From the NCBI GenBank assembly GCA_020444775.1, contig JAGRHX010000700.1, positions 1 to 6,648 on the forward strand: 6,648 nt of DNA, read 5' to 3'. This DNA is from Gammaproteobacteria bacterium (GTDB lineage: Bacteria; Pseudomonadota; Gammaproteobacteria; HK1). Below are positions 1-6,313 of this stretch, piece by piece. The notes under the pieces are model-generated. The model was not told where the DNA came from. It made no database searches and saw nothing but the letters and a program-made list of their open reading frames with translations. The position numbers and the translations under genes are program-made. Position 1 is the stretch's first letter. The number at the start of each line of letters is the position of its first letter.

Positions 1-4
1 CACC

Positions 5-28
5 CGGGAATCACCCCAGGCATTCCCG
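5..28. repeat. Short inverted repeat in the left-end intergenic DNA
   Basis: A perfect 7-bp inverted repeat, CGGGAAT at 5-11 and ATTCCCG at 22-28, encloses a 10-base loop. Neither strand shows a T run after the stem, so it does not qualify as a standard intrinsic terminator. It lies beyond the probable terminator of the secretion operon. It could be a weak structure belonging to whatever gene lies left of the window, or chance pairing in GC-rich DNA. No reading frame in bases 1-113 can be supported as a gene. Confidence 0.3.
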
Positions 29-84
29 TGAGCCGGCCGACACCAGGCGTGACTATAAGCCAGGTCGCAATACCACCGGACCGG

Positions 85-120
85 AAAAAGGCTCTGAGCG
101 TGGACGACGTCGCTCAGCGC
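85..120 (-). terminator. Probable rho-independent terminator of the secretion operon
   Basis: Read on the minus strand, GCGCTGAGCG (120-111) pairs with CGCTCAGAGC (100-91). Nine of ten pairs form, with one G-A mismatch, around a 10-base loop. The stem is followed at once by CTTTTT (90-85). This is the classical layout of an intrinsic terminator. The stem contains the TGA stop of the HlyD gene (114-116), so transcription would end almost immediately after the last codon. This is inferred from structure alone; the T run is only five bases. Confidence 0.6.
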
Positions 121-1481
121 TCGGTGAAGGCGCGCTGGAAGCCTCTGTAGATGGGCTTCATCAGATAGTCGAGAATGCTCTTCTCACCGGTCAGCACGTC
201 GGCACGCACCGTCATCCCCGGAATGATCGGGTGCGACACCGCGTCCTTACCGACGTGCATCTTCGACAGCTTCACCTCGGCACGGTAGTAGGGATTGCCC
301 TGCTCGTCGAGGAAGGTCGACGCCGAGATCCGTTCGAGCTGTCCCGGCACGCTGCCGTAACGCGCTGGATCGTAGCTGGAGACCTTGATATCCACCGGTT
401 GTCCGATCTTGATGTGACCGATGTCGTTCGGCGAGATGCGCGCCTCCACGATCAGCTGTCGGTCGGCCGGCACCAGCTCCATCAGGATCGCACCCGGCTC
501 GATCACCGCACCGATGGTATTGACCGCCAACCCTTGGACCACACCGGCAACCGGCGCGCGGATCTCCGATCGCTGCACCGCGTCCTCCAGCCGCAGCAGG
601 GTAGCCTCCACCTCGGCCAGCTCGCCGGCGATACGACCGATCTCAAGCTCCGACTGCTCGATGCTGCGCGAACGCACCTCGGCGACCGCCCGTCGCGACT
701 CTTCCAGCGCGTCCTGGGCAACCGCGACCGAATCCTCCTCGGCGGCGAGCTGGCCCTGCCGGTCCAGCAGTCGTGCCTGCAGCGACAGCAGATCGTCGGT
801 CGAGAAGGCGCCGCGCGCGGCCAGGCTCTCACGAATCGCCAGCTGCTCCTGCAGCACCGCGAGCTCGGCACGACCGCTCTCGATCTGACGTAGCTGTCGC
901 TTCAGCTCGGCCTCACGCTGTCTGACCCGGGCCTGGGCCAGCTCAAGCTGGCTGTTGAGGCGCGCCTTCTGCGCGGTCAGCGTGGCGAGCTGACGCGCCG
1001 CCAAGGTCGGCCAGTGCTCGCCCAGCTCACCGAACTCGGGCTCGCGTGACTCGATCAGCGCGAGGATGCGCTCGGATTCCAGCAACAGCGTCGCACGTCG
1101 CGCCAGGATCTGGCTACGCTCCGATTTGGGCACGCGGTTCGCCACCCGCAGCAACAGCTGACCGGCCTGCACCGCGTCCCCGTCGCGCACATCGATCGTT
1201 TCGATGATGCCGCCTTCGAGATGTTGGACCCGATGGTTGAGCCCGGCCGGCACCACCTTGCCCTGTGCGGTCGCGACCTCGGCGACCACGGTCACCGCGG
1301 CCCAGATGATTGCCGCCACGACCAGCACCAGGGTCAGGAAGATTCCGCCGCTGACCACCCCGGGAACGTCGCTCTCCTCGAGGTTGATTGATTGAGCCAG
1401 ATAGCGGGCACGGGCGCGCGGCAGACCAACGCCGCTGCCATCGAGCTGCCAGCCCAGATTCACGTCGAGGATGCTCTTCAT
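114..1481 (-). CDS. HlyD-family periplasmic adaptor (membrane fusion protein) of a type I secretion system
   Basis: The protein has 455 residues, a normal length for type I secretion adaptors. A cytoplasmic tail of about 41 residues precedes one membrane segment (about 42-68). Two half-lipoyl domains follow, at about 75-115 (with the GKV and LEGGII motifs) and 305-340 (SEIRAPVAGVV). Between them is a long charged helical hairpin (about 120-304, rich in Glu, Arg, Leu and Gln) predicted to form the coiled coil that meets the outer-membrane channel. A beta-barrel region (341-430) and the conserved adaptor ending PGMTVRADVLTGEKSILDYL complete it. By family knowledge it bridges the inner-membrane ABC exporter and a TolC-like channel. 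The ATG overlaps the upstream ABC stop as ATGA, and a GAGG lies 9 bases before it (1491-1494). It is the last gene of the operon. The family call is firm; the substrate is unknown. Confidence 0.95.
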   Translation of the reverse strand: MKSILDVNLGWQLDGSGVGLPRARARYLAQSINLEESDVPGVVSGGIFLTLVLVVAAIIWAAVTVVAEVATAQGKVVPAGLNHRVQHLEGGIIETIDVRDGDAVQAGQLLLRVANRVPKSERSQILARRATLLLESERILALIESREPEFGELGEHWPTLAARQLATLTAQKARLNSQLELAQARVRQREAELKRQLRQIESGRAELAVLQEQLAIRESLAARGAFSTDDLLSLQARLLDRQGQLAAEEDSVAVAQDALEESRRAVAEVRSRSIEQSELEIGRIAGELAEVEATLLRLEDAVQRSEIRAPVAGVVQGLAVNTIGAVIEPGAILMELVPADRQLIVEARISPNDIGHIKIGQPVDIKVSSYDPARYGSVPGQLERISASTFLDEQGNPYYRAEVKLSKMHVGKDAVSHPIIPGMTVRADVLTGEKSILDYLMKPIYRGFQRAFTER

Positions 1482-3676
1482 GCCACCCAGCCTCGCATGT
1501 GCTCCAGCGCCTGCTCTGGATCGCCGTAGAAGTCGAGCATGCCGCCACGCATGACGATCGCCTTGTCCGCGAGCCGCACATGACTGGGACGATGACTGAC
1601 CATGATGATTGTCTGCTGTCCCTTGCGGGCCTTCAGATAGCGGATCAGCTTCTGGTCGGCCTCATGGTCCAGCGACGCGCCAGGCTCGTCGAGCAACAGG
1701 ATCGGCGCGTCGCGCAGATAGGCACGGGCCAGACAGATGCCGTGGATCAGCGCCGACGGCAGTCGCGCGGTCGCCGCATCACCCAGTCGCGACTCGAGGC
1801 CTTCGGGCAGCCGCTCCACGTCCTGGAGGATACCGGCGGAGTTGAGCGCCTCGCGCAGCCGTGCATCGGTGACCATCGGGTCGTTCAGACGCAGATTCTG
1901 GGCGATGGTGCCGTGGAACAGCGTTGGCTTCTGTGGCACGTAGGCGACCATGCGCCGCAGATCCACCGGATTGAACTGACGCACGTCGGTATCGTCGATG
2001 CACAACGCGCCACCTTGCGGGCGGTACATGCCGGCGATCAGCTTGAGGACGGTCGATTTCCCCGAGCTGTTGTCGCCGACCACCGCGATGAACTCCTTCG
2101 GAAGCGCCTCGAAGCTGACCCCGAGCAACGCCGGGTCACAGTCCGGTCCGTACCTGAAGCTGACCCGTTGAAAGCTCACACCGCCAATCACCTCCGGCAG
2201 CAGCAAACCAGATTCGCTGGTCATGCGTTCCACGTCCAGACGCATGAGCTGATTGAGCTGACGGATGCCCTGGCCGATGTGGTCGAGCTTGACGTAGGCG
2301 AGGAACGCGCTCTGCAGCGGCGCGAGCACCCGCCATAGCAACGCCATCACCGCAATCAAGGCGCCGACGCTCAGCTCCCCCGCCATCACCGCCATCGCGC
2401 CGAAGCCGAGCACGGCCACACCGGAGATGCTCATCAGCCCCTGGGCCACGCTCTGCAGCACCGCCTGACTGATGGTTGTCCGGTAACCGGCCTGCATCGC
2501 CGATGCCGAGCTCTCGCGAAAACGCTCGCCCCAGGCACGCTCCGCGCCCAGCGCCTTCAGCTCACGCATGCCGGCGAAGGTCTCCATCAGGATCTGCTGG
2601 CGCGCGGTTCGCGCGCGCGCCGAAGCAGCGACACGCTCGTTGACCTGCGGCAGCCAGAGCAGCGCGAACAGCACGTAAGCGATGAGCATGCCGAGCGGAA
2701 CCAGGGCGATCGGACCTGCGAGCACACCGATCACCACCAGGAACAACAGCACGAACGGCATCTCCAGCGCCACCAGCGCGTTCGGACCGGTGAAGAAATC
2801 ACGTATGGCGTCGAACTGGCGCAGCTTCGAGAGCTGCGCGGCCACCGTCGATCGCTCGGTGTAGATGGGTGGCAGACGAACCAGCTGCGAGAACGACGAG
2901 GTACCGATGATGTAGTCCAGCCGGCCGGCCACCAGCCCCAGGGTACGCGCACGCAACACCCGTAGCCCCAGCTCGCAGAGCAAGGCCACGGCCAGTCCGC
3001 AAACGAAATATGGCAAGGCATCGAGCGAGCGCGCGCCGATGATCTTGTCGTACACGACCATGATGAACAGCGGCACCAACAGGGCTATGAGATTGAGGAT
3101 CAAGGTCATCATCAGCAGATGCTTGACCAGCCCCCTGAAGCGTTTGATCACGGTACCGAACCATTGCACATCGTTGGTCCGGTCTACCGCGTGTGTGACC
3201 CGGGTGTCGGTGAACAGGTACGCGGTGCCCGGCAGGTTCTCGATCGAGCCGCTGCGCTGCAGACACTGATGGGTGTCGAACCAGCTGAAGGTATCGCCTT
3301 CACGCCGCGTGATCACCAGGACCTCGCCAGCTCGTGTCTCGAACAGACAGGGCAACAGGTTCGCGTCGATATCGTGCACGCGGGTGCGCACGGCATCGCT
3401 CTCGAAACCCAGCGAGACCATGACGTTGCGCAGGTCGATGATGTCGAAATGCTCAGCGAAGTGCGGCAGTGCCTCGATCACCTCACTCAGCCGACGTCGC
3501 CAGCCGAGCGCGTTGAGCAACGGCAGCAGGGCACCCGCGTGCGGGCAGGCGCTCTGGAAGGTATCCAGGTCCTGCTCGCGCAGGGCCCTTGCCAGGCGCT
3601 CGGAGAGCATCTCGGTCGATGGCACCGCGGTGGCCGCCGCTCGCGGCTCGACGCTGGCTGACACGACCGCGTTCAT
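1478..3676 (-). CDS. Type I secretion ABC permease/ATPase with C39-like domain (ABC-B)
   Basis: The protein has 732 residues. Residues 45-160 resemble the C39 peptidase-like domain of HlyB-type exporters (LRNVMVSLGF at 82-91). They lack the peptidase Cys, and the His position appears to be Glu118, so substrate binding rather than leader cleavage is expected. The membrane domain follows, with spans near 185-207, 219-240, 299-320, 322-343, 410-430 and 434-455 and the VVYDKIIG motif. The ATPase domain (about 495-725) has Walker A GDNSSGKST (534-542), Q-loop Gln582, Walker B ILLLDEP (659-665), D-loop SLD and H-loop His695. The signature reads LPSAL (639-643) instead of LSGGQ. The ATG overlaps the ABC-A stop, with AGGTGG 7 bases upstream (3684-3689). 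It probably pairs with ABC-A as a heterodimer; homodimers cannot be excluded. Confidence 0.93.
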   Translation of the reverse strand: MNAVVSASVEPRAAATAVPSTEMLSERLARALREQDLDTFQSACPHAGALLPLLNALGWRRRLSEVIEALPHFAEHFDIIDLRNVMVSLGFESDAVRTRVHDIDANLLPCLFETRAGEVLVITRREGDTFSWFDTHQCLQRSGSIENLPGTAYLFTDTRVTHAVDRTNDVQWFGTVIKRFRGLVKHLLMMTLILNLIALLVPLFIMVVYDKIIGARSLDALPYFVCGLAVALLCELGLRVLRARTLGLVAGRLDYIIGTSSFSQLVRLPPIYTERSTVAAQLSKLRQFDAIRDFFTGPNALVALEMPFVLLFLVVIGVLAGPIALVPLGMLIAYVLFALLWLPQVNERVAASARARTARQQILMETFAGMRELKALGAERAWGERFRESSASAMQAGYRTTISQAVLQSVAQGLMSISGVAVLGFGAMAVMAGELSVGALIAVMALLWRVLAPLQSAFLAYVKLDHIGQGIRQLNQLMRLDVERMTSESGLLLPEVIGGVSFQRVSFRYGPDCDPALLGVSFEALPKEFIAVVGDNSSGKSTVLKLIAGMYRPQGGALCIDDTDVRQFNPVDLRRMVAYVPQKPTLFHGTIAQNLRLNDPMVTDARLREALNSAGILQDVERLPEGLESRLGDAATARLPSALIHGICLARAYLRDAPILLLDEPGASLDHEADQKLIRYLKARKGQQTIIMVSHRPSHVRLADKAIVMRGGMLDFYGDPEQALEHMRGWVA

Positions 3677-5631
3677 GTCCGCACCACCTGCCCGGGCGTC
3701 TCGCTGCGCCGCACCGCGGCCCGCTTCGGCGCCGGACGAGGCCCCGCCCCCGTCGGCGGCACCGTGGCCGGGGTCGGGGCCACCCCACCGGGGGCGCCGA
3801 AGACCTGCTCGGTTCGCGGTTCAAGACGCCCGTCCTGCAAGGTGTACTGGCGATCGCAAAGACGCAGCAGGGATGGCCGGTGCGAGACCATGACCATGGT
3901 CCGCTTGCCCTTGAGTGAGCGCAACAGGGCCATCAGCCGGTCGTCGTTGCCGGCATCGAAGGCGCAGTTGGCATCGTCGAACAACAAGATGGGTGGCTGA
4001 CCGACGATGGCGCGGACGATGATGATGCGATTGCGCATGCCCTCGGACAGCACATCGACCATCGAGCCACCGATGCGGGTGTCAAGGCCTTGCGGCAGCT
4101 GCCGGATGGCGTCGTCCAGACCCAGCGCGCAGGTCAGCTCGATCGCTTCGTCAATCATGCGACCGTCCCTGAACAAGGTCATGTTCTCGAGAATGGTCCC
4201 TTCGAACATCACGCCCTTTTGCGGCATCAAGCCGATCTGGGCCCGCACCGAGGACCGATCCAGCTCACTGATCAGCTGGCCGTCGAGCAACACCCGGCCA
4301 CGGGCCGGCGACATGAAGCCGATGATCAGGTTCAGCAGGGTGCTCTTGCCCACGCCGTTGGCGCCGGTGATGCCTATCCACTCACCCGGCTGGATCTGCA
4401 TCGAGATCCCGGCCAGCAGGTCGTGACTCGCGCCCTCGTGGCGGAAGTGGATGTCGTTGAGCTCGATGGCGCCGCGCAACCGTACCGGCCGCGCATTACG
4501 CGAGACGGCCTCGCTAGGCAGGTTCAGCACCGACTCGGTCTTCTCACGGGCCAGCTCGACACTTTGCATGTGGGTCCAAAGCCCCATCGCCTTGAGCGCC
4601 GGCTGCAGCACGCGGCCCGACAACATGGTGCCGGCGGCCAGCGCGCCGATGGTCAGGTTGCTGTTCACCACCTGCATGCTGCCGACCGCGACGAAGGTGA
4701 CCATGACCACCTGCGAGAAGCTCGCCCCCACTCCCTGGACCAGCGAGTTGATCCGGCTGAGGTCATAGACACTCTCCGCCGACTGCGCTTGCAAACGCTC
4801 GTAGCGGCGCATCATCGGCGCTTCCATGGCCATGGACTTGACCGTGTGGATGCCGGTCAGGGCCTCGATGAGAAAATTCTGGCGGCGCTCGTCCATGCTC
4901 GACTGTGAGCTCAGCGCCCGTCGCAGCTGCTTGCCCAGCACATAGGAGATGACGATGAACAGAGCGATGAAGCCGAGCGGCACGATCACCAACGGCCCCG
5001 CGAAGCAGAAGATCAGACTGAGGAAGATCAGCACGAAGGGCAGATCAACGAGCAACAGCACCGATTGTCCCGAATAGAACTCACGGATCTTCTCCAGACT
5101 CTGGATGCGATCCAGATAGGTGCCGGTCGCGCTGCTCTCGAAGCGCAACAGGTCACAGCGCAGCAAGCTGTCGAGCAGCGCCATGCTCTGCTGGTGCTCG
5201 TAGCGTGCGCCATACCAGGCGAGGATCACGGAGCGACCGATACGCAGCATCGACTCGACGATCGCCACCCCGACCAGCAGCAGCAGCAACAGCCAGAAGG
5301 TGTCCACGGCCTGATTGGGCAGGATGCGGTCATAGACCTGGAGCACCACGAAGGGCATGCCCAGACCGAACAGGTTGATGAGGACGCTGGCCAGCAGCAC
5401 GTCCAGCCGGCGCCAGGTGTCGGGCAGGGGCAAGCGTCGCGGACCTTCATGGTCCACGCCGGATCCGGTCTCCGCCCCGCCGGCGCCACCGCGGCGCCAC
5501 TTCAGTGCGCCCGGTGCCTGCCAGCCCGTTATTCGCCAGCCCGTCTTTCGCATGTCCGCGCCGATTGCCTGGGAATCACGCCCGCGCCGCCCCCCGGGAA
5601 CGACCTGGATCACCAGGATCACGGAGGGCAC
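3673..5631 (-). CDS. Type I secretion ABC permease/ATPase without C39 domain (ABC-A)
   Basis: The protein has 652 residues from GTG 5631. That start has TAAGG 6 bases upstream. An ATG at 5553 (residue 27) has no clear ribosome site but would drop an unconserved N-terminus. A short basic N-terminus leads to the membrane domain: spans near 77-99, 113-129, 192-209, 211-232, 302-321 and 325-345, with the T1SS motif LQVYDRILPNQ (97-107). The ATPase domain (about 385-605) has Walker A GANGVGKST (423-431, Lys429), Q-loop Gln471, signature LSEGM (528-532), Walker B ILLFDD (548-553) and H-loop His584. Position 553 is Asp where the catalytic Glu is expected. The last 45 residues are a Pro/Ala/Arg-rich tail. 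It is first in the three-gene cassette and overlaps ABC-B by ATGA. The ABC exporter call is firm; pairing with ABC-B is inferred. Confidence 0.93.
   Translation of the reverse strand: MPSVILVIQVVPGGRRGRDSQAIGADMRKTGWRITGWQAPGALKWRRGGAGGAETGSGVDHEGPRRLPLPDTWRRLDVLLASVLINLFGLGMPFVVLQVYDRILPNQAVDTFWLLLLLLVGVAIVESMLRIGRSVILAWYGARYEHQQSMALLDSLLRCDLLRFESSATGTYLDRIQSLEKIREFYSGQSVLLLVDLPFVLIFLSLIFCFAGPLVIVPLGFIALFIVISYVLGKQLRRALSSQSSMDERRQNFLIEALTGIHTVKSMAMEAPMMRRYERLQAQSAESVYDLSRINSLVQGVGASFSQVVMVTFVAVGSMQVVNSNLTIGALAAGTMLSGRVLQPALKAMGLWTHMQSVELAREKTESVLNLPSEAVSRNARPVRLRGAIELNDIHFRHEGASHDLLAGISMQIQPGEWIGITGANGVGKSTLLNLIIGFMSPARGRVLLDGQLISELDRSSVRAQIGLMPQKGVMFEGTILENMTLFRDGRMIDEAIELTCALGLDDAIRQLPQGLDTRIGGSMVDVLSEGMRNRIIIVRAIVGQPPILLFDDANCAFDAGNDDRLMALLRSLKGKRTMVMVSHRPSLLRLCDRQYTLQDGRLEPRTEQVFGAPGGVAPTPATVPPTGAGPRPAPKRAAVRRSETPGQVVRT
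3724..3802 (-). other. Nested GC-rich inverted repeats near the 3' end of ABC-A
   Basis: Two inverted repeats share one centre. The outer arms, CTTCGGCGCC (3724-3733) and GGCGCCGAAG (3793-3802), match at 10 of 10. The inner arms (3740-3752 and 3769-3781) match at 12 of 13 around a 16-base loop. The mRNA could fold into a strong two-part hairpin ending about 50 bases before the ABC-B start codon. No T run follows, so it is not a standard terminator. It might affect coupling or mRNA stability. The stretch encodes a Pro/Gly/Ala-rich tail, and such codon runs readily create chance pairing, so function is unproven. Confidence 0.4.
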
Positions 5632-5637
5632 GCGGGC

Positions 5638-5642
5638 CCTTA
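5638..5642 (-). promoter_or_regulatory. Possible ribosome binding site supporting the GTG start of ABC-A
   Basis: On the minus strand TAAGG lies 6 bases before the GTG at 5631. It matches five consecutive bases of the TAAGGAGG consensus. The competing ATG at 5553 is preceded by no comparable purine motif. This favours the longer form, but the extra 26 residues show no recognisable conserved feature, so the start remains uncertain. Confidence 0.4.
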
Positions 5643-5719
5643 TCCGCTATCGGATGCTCGTCGCGGATCTGCAGACCCGGTCACAGGTCCGTCGAGCCGG
5701 GCCTGTGCTCAGAGGCCGG
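5642..5719 (-). other. Spacer between the AllA-like gene and ABC-A, with small inverted repeats
   Basis: ATCCG (5642-5646) can pair either with CGGAT at 5651-5655 (4-base loop) or, extended as ATCCGC, with GCGGAT at 5663-5668; the two are mutually exclusive. A further stem, CCGG(G)CCT at 5697-5704 with AGGCCGG at 5713-5719, has one bulged G and covers the stop codon of the AllA-like gene. No T run follows any stem on the minus strand. I found no convincing -35/-10 pair in the 77-base spacer. The DNA therefore shows neither a clear terminator nor a clear promoter, leaving open read-through from the AllA-like gene into the exporter operon. Confidence 0.3.
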
Positions 5720-6281
5720 TCGAGTCGATCTCGAACTCGATGCCCTGGCCAGCGGCGTGGTCGATCCGCCGCGGCGCGGAATCGTTGCCCAGATCGGCGT
5801 GTAGCTCGCTCACACCGGTCGCGTAATCGACGATCTGGGTGGGGTTGGGGTCGCTGTTGATGATCAGGAAGGTGCAGGCCTCGGGCCCGGGAACATAGCG
5901 GTCCAGGGCGTGCCAGGTGTGGCGGTGGAACAACCAGGCCATGCCCGGCTCGACCCTGAAGGCGCGCAGCGCGTGCGGATCCGGTATCGATTCCGGTGAC
6001 GGGTCGGTGGCCGCGGCCACGCAGATCACAGCGGGCCCGCCCTGCAGATGCACAAATCCCTGGGTCAGCGCGCTGTGACGCTCGAGGCGCGTGAAGCGCA
6101 GCCCCTCCGGGGGCTGCCAGATGACGTTGAGGGTCGGCCGGCCATCACATTCAAGACCGGCATCGGTGAAGTCGCGTTGCACCGGATGAGCACGTGGCTG
6201 AAGCAACCGGCCGTAGGGTGCGAAGACTTCGGCGCTGATGGGCTGCACGGCAAGCCGGATGCGCGACAATGGGGAGCTCAT
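5709..6281 (-). CDS. Ureidoglycolate lyase (AllA)-family protein
   Basis: The protein has 190 residues, longer than E. coli AllA (about 160) by roughly 8 residues at the start and a longer C-terminal tail. AllA-family features are seen in order: an N-terminal PISAEVFAPYGRLL (14-27), the core LERHSALTQGFVHL (66-79), a beta-rich centre ending in LRAF (105-108), and WLFHRHTWHAL (116-126), the His-rich strand typical of this cupin-like fold. Family members split ureidoglycolate into glyoxylate and urea, the last step of allantoin and purine breakdown; the product would be a soluble cytoplasmic enzyme. The ATG at 6281 has no strong ribosome site. It diverges from an amidohydrolase across 32 bases and is followed 77 bases later by the exporter operon on the same strand. 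The family is fairly sure; the exact substrate is not, as no other allantoin gene is visible. Confidence 0.85.
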   Translation of the reverse strand: MSSPLSRIRLAVQPISAEVFAPYGRLLQPRAHPVQRDFTDAGLECDGRPTLNVIWQPPEGLRFTRLERHSALTQGFVHLQGGPAVICVAAATDPSPESIPDPHALRAFRVEPGMAWLFHRHTWHALDRYVPGPEACTFLIINSDPNPTQIVDYATGVSELHADLGNDSAPRRIDHAAGQGIEFEIDSTGL

Positions 6282-6300
6282 CGAATCAACTGCCTGTAGC

Positions 6301-6306
6301 GGAGGA
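6301..6306 (+). promoter_or_regulatory. Strong ribosome binding site for the amidohydrolase
   Basis: GGAGGA sits 7 bases before the ATG at 6314, close to the ideal sequence and spacing. It fixes that ATG as the start. It lies inside the 32-base gap between the divergent genes, so the promoter for this gene must overlap the 5' coding part of the AllA-like gene. Confidence 0.8.
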
Positions 6307-6313
6307 CCGGATC

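Noticed and set aside
54..59. TATAAG as a possible plus-strand -10 box in the left spacer
   Set aside because: There is no -35 element at the proper distance, and it would transcribe into the antisense of the HlyD gene.
231..893. Long plus-strand open frame antisense to the HlyD gene
   Set aside because: Its protein is Arg/His/Gln-rich with no domain pattern, typical of the complementary frame of a GC-rich gene. The minus-strand frame has the full HlyD architecture.
1388..2338. A 316-codon plus-strand open frame antisense to ABC-B
   Set aside because: It lies opposite the Walker A, signature and Walker B coding region, has low-complexity His/Arg/Gln-rich composition, and no recognisable fold or ribosome site.
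3673..3813. Possible frameshift creating the odd C-terminal tail of ABC-A
   Set aside because: The frame ends precisely in an ATGA overlap with a ribosome site for ABC-B, and the ATPase domain is complete before the tail. This suggests a real extension, not a broken frame.
4090..4908. A 272-codon plus-strand open frame antisense to ABC-A
   Set aside because: It has shadow-frame composition opposite a well-supported ABC ATPase gene.
1478..5631. NHLM-type peptide (bacteriocin) export pair as an alternative identity for the two ABC genes plus HlyD
   Set aside because: That system also has two ABC proteins and a HlyD adaptor, but one ABC partner normally carries an active C39 peptidase. Neither protein here has the catalytic Cys, and no leader-peptide gene was seen in the short gaps. 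It is not formally excluded.
5065..5826. A 253-codon plus-strand open frame spanning ABC-A, the spacer and the end of the AllA-like gene
   Set aside because: It is rich in Gln, His and Arg, with no motif, no ribosome site and an overlap with two supported genes. It looks like chance openness in GC-rich DNA.
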